Of a stretch of DNA of 64,000 nucleotides, positions 11,370 to 19,762 are shown in pieces. Position 1 is the first letter of the stretch. Each line of letters opens with the position of its first letter. The notes beneath the pieces were generated by a model. It was not told the DNA's origin. It made no database searches and saw only the letters and a list, made by a program, of their open reading frames with translations. The position numbers and the translations under genes were made by a program. Source of the stretch: Candidatus Cloacimonadota bacterium (GTDB lineage: Bacteria > Cloacimonadota > Cloacimonadia > Cloacimonadales > Cloacimonadaceae); assembly GCA_012728875.1 (NCBI GenBank), contig JAAYEF010000010.1, positions 62,001 to 126,000 on the forward strand. Direction: 5' to 3'.

Positions 11370-12848
11370 TTATTTTGTGATGACAAAGCGCTTGAGCAGC
11401 GTATTGCCGGGTTGGGTGACCCTGAGCAGATACATACCATTGGGCAGGGCTTTGCCGCCCACGCTGGCGTCCCAGCTCAGGTCCAGTTCGCCCCTGGATG
11501 CGCCGCCATCGTAGATCAAGCCCAGTTTTCTGCCGCGCAGGTCGTAAACCGTCACGGTCACATCTCCCTGCTTCAAGCCGGAAAGCCTGATGTTGCCAGC
11601 CTTGAACGGGTTTTGCATGGTGCAGGCCAAAGCAGAGGGGCTTTGGCCGGGATCGGAAACACTGGTGAAGTGATATTGCTCTTCCACGATGTCGATATCG
11701 TTGTCTGCATAGCGCAGGGTGATCTGGGTAGCGGGGCTTGGCAAAAGCAGACTGAAGCTGGTGGGCTGGGTGCCATAATAAAAGCCAACCGGTTCAGGAT
11801 AAAGCACTTCGCCAGTGGGCAGCACCGCTTCCATCAGGATAGGAAAATCGCTTTCGGCGTCGAAGTAGTCAAAGGTGAGGGAATCGTTTGCCAAAAAGAC
11901 ATTGTCGATCGTGGGAAGAGTGTTTTCGTGCACCTGGTAGATATGGTCTTCAAAGAGGATCCCGGAGAGGGTGCTGTAATCTCCCAAGCCAAAGGTGGGA
12001 ACAAAGGTTTGTAAATTGATGCTGACGCTCATGCTGAGGCTGGTGAGCAGGAGACCGTTCAAACTGTTTGGCCAAGTGCCAAAATCGGGGTCGTTGTAGA
12101 GGTCGCTGAAATTGCAGGCTTGATATAGCTTTCCGCCCAAAACCTGGCTTTGGATCTCACCGATGCGTTCAAAGGAGGGGATGAATTGCGCGTTCAGCCT
12201 CAGTTTGTAAAGCCCGGGCTGGATCACGCCGGGGATATTGAATGAATGAACCATGGCGTAAGTGAGCGTGTCCACAACGGTTTCCGGGTTTGTGATAGTG
12301 GTGAGATACACGTTGTAGGATGAGATGCTATTCATCACGGGGAAGCTGTTCGCGGCGTTTTCCATGACGGAGTAGAGCTTGTTTTCCGTGGCGGCACACC
12401 AGGTGTTGGTGAAATCCAGATAGGGCTGGTAAACCGTGACGGAATCGCCTGTGGCGTCGGTTCCGATCAAGCCCACATGTTCAAATGACGGTGGAAACTC
12501 TTCCGTGGGCAGATAGGGCGCGTGCATGTAAATGAATTCTTGACCGAACATGCTCGCATGGGTGCGCAGACGCCAGCGCAGATGGTTTCCAAATTCATAG
12601 GGGACAAGAGCTTGCTGCCAAGGGTCGATTTCCTGGGAGGTGGCAAGCTGCCAGGCTCCGCCATTTGTGCTGTGCCAGAGTTCGGTGGGCAGGTTTAAAT
12701 CAAGGTCCAGTGAGTCCATCCATTGCATGCGGATGTTACCATTGCTGAGGCGTGAGCTGTGGACCATATTTCTATATGGGCTAAGCTGTTGAGCCGACAA
12801 AGTTGCCAGACCCAGGAGCAGGATGAGTATAATCAGCTTTGTTTTCAT
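11370..12848 (-). CDS. Secreted protein with C-terminal sorting/FlgD-like tail
   Basis: A 492-residue exported protein with signal peptide MKTKLIILILLLGLATLSAQ. The body is beta-rich and not recognised. The last 85 residues (NPFKAGNIRLSG...VTVYDLRGRKLG...LPNGMYLLRV...KRFVITK) match the FlgD/Por-secretion tail style common in FCB-group extracellular proteins. A basic residue and a short hydrophobic end (KRFVITK) are typical. It is probably exported and anchored or released by a dedicated outer-membrane route, but no such machinery is in the window. Confidence 0.8.
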   Translation of the reverse strand: MKTKLIILILLLGLATLSAQQLSPYRNMVHSSRLSNGNIRMQWMDSLDLDLNLPTELWHSTNGGAWQLATSQEIDPWQQALVPYEFGNHLRWRLRTHASMFGQEFIYMHAPYLPTEEFPPSFEHVGLIGTDATGDSVTVYQPYLDFTNTWCAATENKLYSVMENAANSFPVMNSISSYNVYLTTITNPETVVDTLTYAMVHSFNIPGVIQPGLYKLRLNAQFIPSFERIGEIQSQVLGGKLYQACNFSDLYNDPDFGTWPNSLNGLLLTSLSMSVSINLQTFVPTFGLGDYSTLSGILFEDHIYQVHENTLPTIDNVFLANDSLTFDYFDAESDFPILMEAVLPTGEVLYPEPVGFYYGTQPTSFSLLLPSPATQITLRYADNDIDIVEEQYHFTSVSDPGQSPSALACTMQNPFKAGNIRLSGLKQGDVTVTVYDLRGRKLGLIYDGGASRGELDLSWDASVGGKALPNGMYLLRVTQPGNTLLKRFVITK

Positions 12849-12889
12849 GTTTATTCCTCAATAAGTATGGGTTTCCAAGTTCATATTCA

Positions 12890-13483
12890 TCAATGTTTTG
12901 CGGGTTTAAGCTTTTCAAACAATCTAACGAAAAAGCATTTTTTGACAGGAGAAACCTGGAAAGATGAGATGATGTCTTCAAAATATGGCAAAGCCTTCTG
13001 GAAATACCAGCCGGCTTCGGCGCTGAAATCCAGGGTGTAATCCCATTTGGGACCGGGGATGCGAACCCTGATATGGTGTTGCTCCACTTGTCTCATCGGA
13101 GTGTGGAGCCATTCGAGACGATGCGAGGTGATCCCATTGATCTGCACGGAGCGCGAAACAAGCGGCTGGTAGGTCTCGGATTCCACAGCCTGGATTTCGC
13201 GGGCAAGCTGCCGGTCACCGTCACGCATGTAGGAATTGAAGTTTTGCACGGCGCCCGCGGAAGGATCCGCTTTCACGCTGAATTCATACGCAAGCGTCGC
13301 AACTGCGGGATAGTGATAAACGGCAAAAACGGTATTGTCTTTCAGGGATTTGTGCTGCCAACCCAGGGGATAAGCGAGCTCAAAGCCATATTTTGTGCTT
13401 TTATGGGAAAGCATTTCCTGCGCTTGAAGCAGGCCGCTGAGAGCAATGAACAAAAGCAGGCAAATCAAGGCTTTATGACGCAT
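12890..13483 (-). CDS. Exported PsbP/DcrB-like protein
   Basis: A 197-residue protein with signal peptide MRHKALICLLLFIALSGLLQAQ. The pattern YGFELAYPLGW near the start and FEDIISSFQV near residue 180 matches the short alpha-beta PsbP/DcrB-like fold found in many exported bacterial proteins of unknown role. The C-terminus ends in a basic KKCFFVRLFEKLKPAKH tail. It lies 41 bases upstream of the secreted protein gene at 11370-12848. The function is not known. Confidence 0.7.
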   Translation of the reverse strand: MRHKALICLLLFIALSGLLQAQEMLSHKSTKYGFELAYPLGWQHKSLKDNTVFAVYHYPAVATLAYEFSVKADPSAGAVQNFNSYMRDGDRQLAREIQAVESETYQPLVSRSVQINGITSHRLEWLHTPMRQVEQHHIRVRIPGPKWDYTLDFSAEAGWYFQKALPYFEDIISSFQVSPVKKCFFVRLFEKLKPAKH

Positions 13484-13731
13484 TTTTCCTCCCTGGAAAA
13501 CTTTTTAATCTTCAAATAGCACCAAAGAAGCCGGGTTAAAAAATGTCAAGTACAAAAAGCGGGCGCTGATTGGCGGATGGGTGTTTAGGATGGTTTTTAC
13601 CGGGAGGACAGAGTATTTTGGAGCTTGAAAATGGCAGGATGGTTCACTGTTTTTCATCGGGCGATTGAATTTAAAATGAGTGGCGATGGATCAGAATTTG
13701 AGGTGAAATATAATTGAGAATTCAAAGAACT
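13484..13731. other. Intergenic stretch, divergent promoter region
   Basis: The gap between the PsbP-like gene (minus) and the ATPase gene (plus) is 349 bases in all. This first part holds no ORF or RNA I can recognise. It must carry the promoter of the minus-strand pair. The remaining 101 bases hold the palindromes and a TTGACA box listed separately. Confidence 0.5.
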
Positions 13732-13734
13732 GAA

Positions 13735-13771
13735 TCCCCGAATATACGGATATTTGGGGAGTTAATTCCCC
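13735..13771. repeat. GGGGA/TCCCC palindrome array upstream of the DUF4143 ATPase
   Basis: TCCCC (13735-13739), GGGGA (13756-13760) and TCCCC (13767-13771) form two overlapping inverted repeats. The longer one, TCCCCGAATAT...ATATTTGGGGA, pairs almost perfectly around four bases. The shorter is a hairpin with a six-base spacer. The array ends 17 bases before a TTGACA at 13789-13794. A closely related array with the same 16-base long spacing lies after the gene at 14994-15042. It could be an operator, an RNA hairpin or a recombination end. Confidence 0.75.
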
Positions 13772-13788
13772 GATTTACAAGATTTTCC

Positions 13789-13794
13789 TTGACA
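13789..13794 (+). promoter_or_regulatory. Possible -35 box of the DUF4143 ATPase
   Basis: A perfect TTGACA lies 38 bases before the ATG at 13833, with an A/T-rich segment (TAAAATAAAGATATG) around the expected -10 position but no clear TATAAT. The palindrome array sits just upstream, where an activator or repressor could act. Confidence 0.4.
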
Positions 13795-13832
13795 TATATC
13801 GCCCTAAAATAAAGATATGCATAGAGGTACAC

Positions 13833-14954
13833 ATGATTAAGAGAACCGTACTTGAAATGATCCCGAAATTTATGTACAAGGGTCGCGCCATCATCATTTA
13901 CGGCGCCAGAAGAACCGGAAAAACCACCATCCTGAAAGCTCTTGCTCAGGGTTTGGAGGATCTCCGTTTCGTAAATTGCGATCTGATCGATGGACAGGAG
14001 GCTTTTGATTTCAAAACCGTGGATGACATTTTGTTGAATTTTGGCAATATATCCCATCTTTTGATCGATGAGGCGCAAAGGGTTCCGGATATTGGGATAA
14101 AATTGAAGGCGATCATTGATACTTTGCCAAAGCTTCAAATCATCGCCACGGGATCTTCGTCCTTGGATCTTTCAAATATCACGCGGGAGCCGCTCACCGG
14201 GCGTAAATTTGAGTTTTTGGTTTCGCCTTTTTCCACCCGGGAAATCTATGATGAAGATGGCATTGCTGCGGTGAAGGGAGGAGTGGAACAAAGATTGGTT
14301 TTCGGCAACTACCCGGAAGTGTATTTGGAAAAAACCATGCCCCGTGAAATTATCGGAGAGATTGCCGGTTCTTATCTGTTCAGGGATTTGCTGGCGTTTC
14401 AGGATATCAAGCGCCCGGACCTGCTGAAAAAACTGCTGAAAGCTCTGGCTTTGCAGCTGTGCAACGAAGTTTCATATACGGAACTGGGAAGCATTGTGGG
14501 TTTGGACAGAAAGACCGTGGAAAGATATATCGAGCTGATGGAGCAATCGTTCATCATTTATCGCCTGGGTTCGTTCAGCAGAAATTTGCGCAACGAACTG
14601 AAACGGGCGGTGAAAGTATATTTTTGGGATAACGGCATCCGGAATGCGTTGTTGAACAACTTTTCTCCACTGGAAACACGCACAGACCTGGGCGCACTTT
14701 GGGAAAACTATGTGGTTACCGAACGTCGCAAAAAGATGCTGAACCAGCGTGCAAGTTTCGAACACTATTTTTGGCGCACCAGTTCCCAGCAGGAAATAGA
14801 CTTGATTGAAACTGAAAATGGGAACATCAATGCTTATGAGATCAAATGGAAGCGCCGAAAATCTGCAAAATTCCCAAAACCATTTCTGGAATCCTACCCT
14901 GAAGCAAGCCTGAAACTGGTGGATTTTAACAATTATGTGAAATGGCTGCTATGA
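13833..14954 (+). CDS. AAA ATPase with DUF4143-type C-terminal domain
   Basis: A 373-residue ATPase of the family commonly annotated as ATP-binding protein with AAA_14 and DUF4143 domains. Walker A is GARRTGKT at 24-31 and Walker B is LLIDEAQR at 76-83. The C-terminal half (RDLLAFQDI...VGLDRKTVERYIELMEQSFIIYRL...YFWDNGIRNALL...WENYVVTE...FWRTSSQQEIDLIE) contains a winged-helix-like part and a PD-(D/E)XK-like end with EIDLIE and YEIKWK. The family's role is not established and members are often multicopy. It is the only plus-strand gene between 8.7 and 25.2 kb. Similar palindrome arrays flank it, which suggests an autonomous unit. Confidence 0.9.
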   Translation: MIKRTVLEMIPKFMYKGRAIIIYGARRTGKTTILKALAQGLEDLRFVNCDLIDGQEAFDFKTVDDILLNFGNISHLLIDEAQRVPDIGIKLKAIIDTLPKLQIIATGSSSLDLSNITREPLTGRKFEFLVSPFSTREIYDEDGIAAVKGGVEQRLVFGNYPEVYLEKTMPREIIGEIAGSYLFRDLLAFQDIKRPDLLKKLLKALALQLCNEVSYTELGSIVGLDRKTVERYIELMEQSFIIYRLGSFSRNLRNELKRAVKVYFWDNGIRNALLNNFSPLETRTDLGALWENYVVTERRKKMLNQRASFEHYFWRTSSQQEIDLIETENGNINAYEIKWKRRKSAKFPKPFLESYPEASLKLVDFNNYVKWLL

Positions 14955-14993
14955 TTAGAGTTCCAAAAAGGGCTTGAAGTTCATTGTCAATTT

Positions 14994-15042
14994 GGGGAAT
15001 GTATTCCCATAATATATGTATATTTGGGGATTTGAAATCCCC
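14994..15042. repeat. GGGGA/TCCCC palindrome array downstream of the DUF4143 ATPase
   Basis: GGGGA (14994-14998), TCCCA (15005-15009), GGGGA (15026-15030) and TCCCC (15038-15042) repeat the alternating short (6-7) and long (16) spacing of the array upstream of the ATPase. The core TATATTTGGGGA plus TCCCCGA is shared by both sides in the same orientation, so the two arrays are imperfect direct repeats. GGGGATTTGAAATCCCC can form a hairpin and may also act in termination. Confidence 0.75.
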
Positions 15043-15083
15043 GAATTTCACTTTTTGTGTCAGTTTTGAGTGGCGGGGTTCGT

Positions 15084-15629
15084 TTAGTATTTCAGTTCAA
15101 ACGCAAAGCGGTAGCCCAGGTAGAAACCCAGACGGCTGTTAAGCTCAAACTCATATCCCTCAAGCTCTTCCAGCCGTTTATACAAGCCACTGCTGACCAC
15201 ATAGGTGGCGCCTGCATCCAAGCCGTGTCTGCGGTTTTTACCAAACATCGCCTGCACTCCCAGTCCGGCGGTAATTCCATTGTACACTTCGGTTTGGGAT
15301 ACTTCATCGTTCTCCATGATATAGATTCCGTTCACACCATAGAGCAGGGTGGCTTCGGGACGCCACTGGCTGTGCAGGTCTCCAAGCAGATACTTCAATC
15401 CGGCCTCAAAACCCGCGGAGTGTCCCAGGCTGCCGATGCCCAGATTGACCGCAAGTTTTTCAAACACATACATATCCATCCCAAAACCCAAGCCGCCATA
15501 GGGCAAACCGTAACCCGCACCCAGATTGATGTTGCGTCCCGGCTGGAAGCGGTATTCCAGTTCCTGGGCAAGAAGAGGCAATGTCAAGAGCGCCAACAGG
15601 GTCACCACGCATATTTTTGTTAAATTCAT
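15084..15629 (-). CDS. Outer-membrane beta-barrel protein (small porin-like)
   Basis: A 181-residue protein with signal peptide MNLTKICVVTLLALLTLPLLAQ. It then has alternating hydrophobic and glycine/aromatic strands (NLGAGYGLPYGGLGFGMDMYV, NLGIGSLGHSAGFEAGLKYLL) and an aromatic C-terminal strand ending RFAFELKY, typical of an outer-membrane barrel recognised by BamA. The small size suggests an 8-strand barrel. No ligand can be inferred. RNase P RNA is encoded 81 bases upstream on the same strand. Confidence 0.75.
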   Translation of the reverse strand: MNLTKICVVTLLALLTLPLLAQELEYRFQPGRNINLGAGYGLPYGGLGFGMDMYVFEKLAVNLGIGSLGHSAGFEAGLKYLLGDLHSQWRPEATLLYGVNGIYIMENDEVSQTEVYNGITAGLGVQAMFGKNRRHGLDAGATYVVSSGLYKRLEELEGYEFELNSRLGFYLGYRFAFELKY

Positions 15630-15710
15630 CTTTGTTCCTGATCTTTCAAGCCGTTACAGCCACGCTCAACGGCGATTTTTGTTCATCTGATTTTGTTTTT
15701 AAAAACGAAC

Positions 15711-16120
15711 CCACGGGAAAACGATAAGCCGGATTCTGTGGTCCGCACCAAGGCGCGAACCGATGTCCATTCCTCTAGGCCCGCTCTTGCGAGGGGGCTC
15801 AAGCTGCCTACCCGAAAGCCGTAATCGCGCGGGCCACGCTTCATGGCTTCCCTATTTGGCATTGCACCGGATAAGGCATTCCTGGCAAGCCCTGTCACCA
15901 AGGCTCCCGGTGGTCTCTTACACCGCCATTTCACCCTTGCCCGGCAAAAAAAGCTTGCGGTCTCTCAACGCCAGCCAAAAAGGAGCATGCCGGGCGGTTT
16001 GTTTCTGTGGAGCTGCTCCGCATTGCTGCGGCTTCCCGTTAGGAAGTATCCTGCCCTGCGGTGTCCGGACTTTCCTCTCTTCCCGAAAAAGGGAACAGCG
16101 GACATCTGGTTTTCCCATGG
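15711..16120 (-). ncRNA. rnpB: RNase P RNA (bacterial type A)
   Basis: The catalytic RNA that trims tRNA 5' leaders. On the minus strand the hallmark GAGGAAAGTCCGGAC lies at 16077-16063, and the 3' hallmark ending in GAATCCGGCTTAT is at about 15738-15723. In between are the conserved AGGGTGAAA-like segment and a GGTGTAAGAGACCACCGG hairpin. The ends are set by a 12-bp P1 helix: CCATGGGAAAAC (16120-16109) pairs with GTTTTCCCGTGG (15722-15711) with one wobble pair. The total is about 410 nt. It lies after the HtrA gene on the same strand. Confidence 0.95.
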
Positions 16121-16303
16121 GCTGTAAGACAAATTATCTTTTTGGGAGTTTTGGTCAAGGTAAAAATGAGTTTTCCGCCTGAGAACCGAGACCAAAAGAC
16201 CTTGTTATTTATGCTTTTACAAGAGCTTGCAAGCCCAAACCCTTTTTCTTTTTTCCCTGGGTTCAAGCGCTGAAAATCGGCTCATGCAAGCTGGCTAAAA
16301 AAA

Positions 16304-17110
16304 TCAAAGGGACGTCAGGATCTGCTGAACCTGATCGATGGGAATGGCGAAACCGATGCCGATGTTTCCCCCGGTTTCAGAAACGATAAAGGTATTGATG
16401 CCAATCACTTCACCTTTCACGTTAACCAAGGGTCCGCCACTGTTTCCAGGGTTCACCGCGGCGTCGGTTTGGATCATGCCGCGATAGCTGCGCCCTTCTT
16501 GGGGAGCAAAACTGCGGTTCAAAGCCGAGATCACGCCCAGCGAAACCGTGGGTTTGGGATCGCTCATCATGAATCCATAAGGGTTTCCCAGTGCAATGGC
16601 CCATTCGCCGATCATCAGGTTTTTGGCACTGCCGAATTTTGCAGTGGGCAGGCCATTGGCGTTGATGCGCAGCTTGGCGATGTCGTGGGTTTCGTCTATG
16701 CCCAGCAGGGTGGCGCTAAATTCCCTTTTATCCGGCAAAACCACCGTGATCTCAGAGGCTCCCTGCACCACATGGGCGTTCGTAACTATCAACCCGGATG
16801 AATCATAGATCACTCCGCTGCCAATGCTTTCCACCTTCCGGCGCATGGGAATATCGCCAAAAAAGTCGAAAAAGCCGAAACTGCGGAACTGCCTGAAAAC
16901 CTGAACTTTGGTAACATTCACACTCACCACGGCAGCTTCCACAGCCTGCACCGCGGCGGTGATCTCGTTGTGTCTCTGGCTTTGCGAAACCTCGATGGGG
17001 TTTTCCTTTTCGGGGATGAGCTGCCCCTTTTGGTTCAGCAGCACCAGCGTGATGCCGGCGTTTAAAATCAGCACCACCAATGCCAAAACCAAGGCTGTGG
17101 ATGTTCTCAT
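16304..17110 (-). CDS. HtrA-like trypsin-type serine protease without PDZ domain
   Basis: A 268-residue membrane-anchored protease. A signal anchor spans residues 6-26 and the protease domain covers about 50-265. The catalytic triad is His113 (TNAHVV), Asp143 (THDIAKL) and Ser224 (NPGNSGGPLV). The protein ends right after the protease domain, so the PDZ domain usual in HtrA/DegP is missing. I chose the ATG at 17110, four bases after the DUF116 stop. An ATG at 17152 would only prepend 14 residues. The likely role is envelope protein quality control, which fits the parvulins upstream in the same gene cluster. Confidence 0.88.
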   Translation of the reverse strand: MRTSTALVLALVVLILNAGITLVLLNQKGQLIPEKENPIEVSQSQRHNEITAAVQAVEAAVVSVNVTKVQVFRQFRSFGFFDFFGDIPMRRKVESIGSGVIYDSSGLIVTNAHVVQGASEITVVLPDKREFSATLLGIDETHDIAKLRINANGLPTAKFGSAKNLMIGEWAIALGNPYGFMMSDPKPTVSLGVISALNRSFAPQEGRSYRGMIQTDAAVNPGNSGGPLVNVKGEVIGINTFIVSETGGNIGIGFAIPIDQVQQILTSL

Positions 17111-17114
17111 GGTT

Positions 17115-17873
17115 CTATTTGAAGCGTTGGATGGCAAACTCGATGCTGGCAACGCTCACCGTGGTTTCCTTGCATGGTCCGTTGGGGCGTTCATTCAAAA
17201 CTGCATACACGGGGTAGTTCCAAGTGTCGCGCAAGCCTTGCAAAAGGTCGCGATGGCACGCCACGGCAACGATCACATCCGGCTTGTTGTCCAAAATCAG
17301 CTTGCGAGCCAGCGAACCACCCGTGGCGACCGCAGCCTTCACGTTTTGTTTGACAATCAGCTTTTTGATCGTGGTGATGTCGCAGCCGCCGCAGTCTTCG
17401 CAATTCATGATATCGGAGGTCACGCGCACGGTGCAATCCTCCTTTTGCAGGCAATGCGGAAGCAGCACCAGGATGTTTGAGTTGTGAATGTTGCTCTGGT
17501 CTGTCATCACCACTTCGTTGTTGAAATTCAAAAAGGATTCAGTCAGCGAATCCGGATGCGAAAAGGTGATGAAGCCCAAAAATTTGGACAGCGGATAAAA
17601 CACAAAACTGAGCATCCACTTGTTGAACCGGTTCAAATATCGGCATTTGATTCGAATATGGGTGGACATCAGCGCCAAAACCCAGCTTAAAACCATGAAT
17701 ACGATCAGAACCAAAAGTGCGATCAGCAAACCGCGGACGGTGTAGGAAACCGTGTCCGGCATTTGCAAAAGAAAATACACCAAAACGGCGTAAGCCCCGC
17801 CAATGATGAGCAAAGTGAGGCTCACAAAAGCGGGGAATTTTATCACAGAGAGGTGGGTGTCTTGATTTTTCAT
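17115..17873 (-). CDS. DUF116 family membrane protein
   Basis: A 252-residue protein with two N-terminal transmembrane segments (about 14-36 and 46-68) and a cysteine-bearing cytoplasmic part (LLPHCLQKEDC, then NCEDCGGCDI) typical of DUF116. The CxxCxxC arrangement suggests a bound metal or Fe-S cluster. The function is not established, although family members often sit beside fmt and def. Its start overlaps the fmt stop by four bases (ATGA). Confidence 0.88.
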   Translation of the reverse strand: MKNQDTHLSVIKFPAFVSLTLLIIGGAYAVLVYFLLQMPDTVSYTVRGLLIALLVLIVFMVLSWVLALMSTHIRIKCRYLNRFNKWMLSFVFYPLSKFLGFITFSHPDSLTESFLNFNNEVVMTDQSNIHNSNILVLLPHCLQKEDCTVRVTSDIMNCEDCGGCDITTIKKLIVKQNVKAAVATGGSLARKLILDNKPDVIVAVACHRDLLQGLRDTWNYPVYAVLNERPNGPCKETTVSVASIEFAIQRFK

Positions 17874-18835
17874 TTTTCCTCCCGGGTGGGTGTTAATTTT
17901 TGAGGCGGGTCAAAGCCATCGCCATCTGCAGGCCTGGCACCAAGCTGCCACGCCCAGGCATCCATCTGTTTTTTTCCTTGGGGGCGAAGCTGGCGCACCA
18001 GCAGACAGCGATCCTGGCAATTCACCAGCACACCTTGATTTTTCAGGGTTCCGGCAAAGCTTCCGGGCGTTCCTTGCGCTTTTCGAGCGCTGAGCTCAGC
18101 AGCCAAAACCTGGATGCCCATACCTTTCCAAAAAGCCAGAGCGCCCGGCTGAGGTGAAAAAGCGCGGATGCGGTTCCGGACCTCGGCGGCGGGTTTGTTC
18201 CAATCCAAAATCAGGTCTTCGCGCTCCACTTTGGCGCAATATGTGGCTTCAGCATCGTTTTGAGGACGCTCGGTTACGTTTCCTTTTTCAAGTTCGGGTA
18301 AAAGCTGCTGCAAAAGTTCAGCGGAAAGCCGCGCCAAAGCGTCATGCAGGCTGCCATGGTCGTCGGAATCCTGAATGGAAAACTCTTTTTGAGCCAAAAT
18401 GGGTCCGGCATCCAAACGCGCCGTGAGGCGGAAAATTGTGGTTCCGGTGAGCGTTTCACCCGCAAGCAGTGAACTTTGGATGGGGGTGGCACCGCGATGT
18501 TTGGGCAACAGCGAGGGATGAAGGTTGATGGCTCCGCGAGTGGGCAGTTTTCTCAATTCACGGCAGATCATGCCTCCATAAGACGCGGTCACCAGTAGAT
18601 CCGGTTCCAAACTTCTTATTTTTGCCATGCTTTGTGGGTCGTTGATCTTTTCCGGTTGAAACAGCAGCAGGCCATTTTGAGCTGCATATTCCGCCACGGG
18701 ACAGGGAGTCAGCTTCAATGAGCGCCCCGCAGGACGGTCGGGCTGGCTGATCACCAGTGCCAAATCGGTTTGTCTTTCCAACACTTCAAGGGCGGGAATG
18801 CCAAAACCGGAACTGCCGGCAAAGACCACACGCAT
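17870..18835 (-). CDS. fmt: Methionyl-tRNA formyltransferase
   Basis: A 321-residue cytoplasmic enzyme that formylates initiator Met-tRNA using 10-formyl-tetrahydrofolate. The Rossmann core begins MRVVFAGSSGFGIPALE. The catalytic and folate-binding block reads INLHPSLLPKHRGATPIQSSLLAGETLTGTT with DAGPIL after it, and a C-terminal OB-like domain follows. It lies 17 bases after def, the enzyme that later removes the formyl group, the classic pairing. Confidence 0.96.
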   Translation of the reverse strand: MRVVFAGSSGFGIPALEVLERQTDLALVISQPDRPAGRSLKLTPCPVAEYAAQNGLLLFQPEKINDPQSMAKIRSLEPDLLVTASYGGMICRELRKLPTRGAINLHPSLLPKHRGATPIQSSLLAGETLTGTTIFRLTARLDAGPILAQKEFSIQDSDDHGSLHDALARLSAELLQQLLPELEKGNVTERPQNDAEATYCAKVEREDLILDWNKPAAEVRNRIRAFSPQPGALAFWKGMGIQVLAAELSARKAQGTPGSFAGTLKNQGVLVNCQDRCLLVRQLRPQGKKQMDAWAWQLGARPADGDGFDPPQKLTPTREEK

Positions 18836-18852
18836 GGGATGAAACCGGAGCC

Positions 18853-19407
18853 TCAGTCCTCTCCGCGGATATTGACGCCATCCACAGCCAGCTTTTCCAT
18901 GGCCTTCAGTTTGCGCAAAACCTGCAGCTTTGCCAGGGTGCCCAGATGGTCTGTGAACAGCACCCCGTTCAGGTGGTCAAGCTCGTGCTGCACCACCACG
19001 GCGGGAAAGCCGGCATACTGCACCATCTGCGTTTCTCCATCCAAATCGGTGTAGGAAACCCGGACCTCGGAGGGTCGGGTCACCTTGGCATAAATCTCTG
19101 GAACGCTGATGCAGCCTTCTTCGGTCTCGGTTTCGCCTGCATAGCTTTCGATGGCGGGATTGATCATCACCAGGGGGTCGCGCTTGTCGTTGTCTCTGCC
19201 CCAAAACGGGTCTATGGCAATGATGCGCTTGCTCACCCCCACCTGCGGCGCCGCCAGGCCAACTCCGTCGCGAAGATACATCGTGTGCACCAGATCCGCC
19301 GCAAACTCCTTCAGTTCATCGTCGATCTCAGAGATTTCGGCAGCTGTTTGGCGCAGGATATGGTCACCGTAGATACGGATGTCCAAAAGTTTTGGTTCAC
19401 GGGTCAT
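18853..19407 (-). CDS. def: Peptide deformylase
   Basis: A 184-residue metallohydrolase that removes the N-formyl group from new proteins. All three motifs are present: GVGLAAPQVG (48-57), EGCISVP with metal ligand Cys99, and HELDH (141-145) with the two histidine ligands and catalytic glutamate. Its ATG overlaps the yajC TGA by one base, so the genes are probably translationally coupled. The next gene is fmt. Confidence 0.97.
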   Translation of the reverse strand: MTREPKLLDIRIYGDHILRQTAAEISEIDDELKEFAADLVHTMYLRDGVGLAAPQVGVSKRIIAIDPFWGRDNDKRDPLVMINPAIESYAGETETEEGCISVPEIYAKVTRPSEVRVSYTDLDGETQMVQYAGFPAVVVQHELDHLNGVLFTDHLGTLAKLQVLRKLKAMEKLAVDGVNIRGED

Positions 19408-19751
19408 CAGGCTTTGGGACTTCCTTCGGGTCTGATCACTTCCACCACTGCGCCGCGTTGAAATTCCACGCGCACGTGGTTTGTTTCGTCGATTTCCACC
19501 ATGATGGTGTTTTTGTCGGGCTTGATGGTCACAACGCGTCCCAAGATTCCGGAACTGGTCACCACTTTATCATTCACCTGCAGGCTATCCAGCATTTTTT
19601 GCATTTCCTTCTGCCTTTTTTGCTGGGGCATGATCATCAGGAAATACAAAAGGGCAAACATGATCAGAATGGGCAAAAAGTTCATCAGAGGATTTCCCGG
19701 CTGTTGACCCCCTTCACCGGCGGGTCCTGCCATCATAAGTATATATTGCAT
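19407..19751 (-). CDS. yajC: YajC preprotein translocase subunit
   Basis: A 114-residue inner-membrane protein of the SecDF-YajC accessory complex. One transmembrane helix (about 25-41, FLPILIMFALLYFLMIM) is followed by the family signature PQQKRQKEMQKMLDSLQVNDKVVTSSGILGRV. The start has AGGAGAAT upstream. No secD or secF gene is adjacent. The C-terminus ends PEGSPKA just before def. Confidence 0.94.
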   Translation of the reverse strand: MQYILMMAGPAGEGGQQPGNPLMNFLPILIMFALLYFLMIMPQQKRQKEMQKMLDSLQVNDKVVTSSGILGRVVTIKPDKNTIMVEIDETNHVRVEFQRGAVVEVIRPEGSPKA

Positions 19752-19762
19752 TTATTCTCCTA

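Noticed and set aside
13722-14138. 139-codon minus-strand ORF opposite the DUF4143 ATPase
   Set aside because: It lies opposite the conserved Walker A and B region of the plus-strand ATPase and resembles no protein. It is a shadow frame.
15683-16273. Several overlapping ORFs of 60-140 codons on both strands
   Set aside because: They fall inside the RNase P RNA and its flank. The RNA motifs and P1 pairing explain the sequence.
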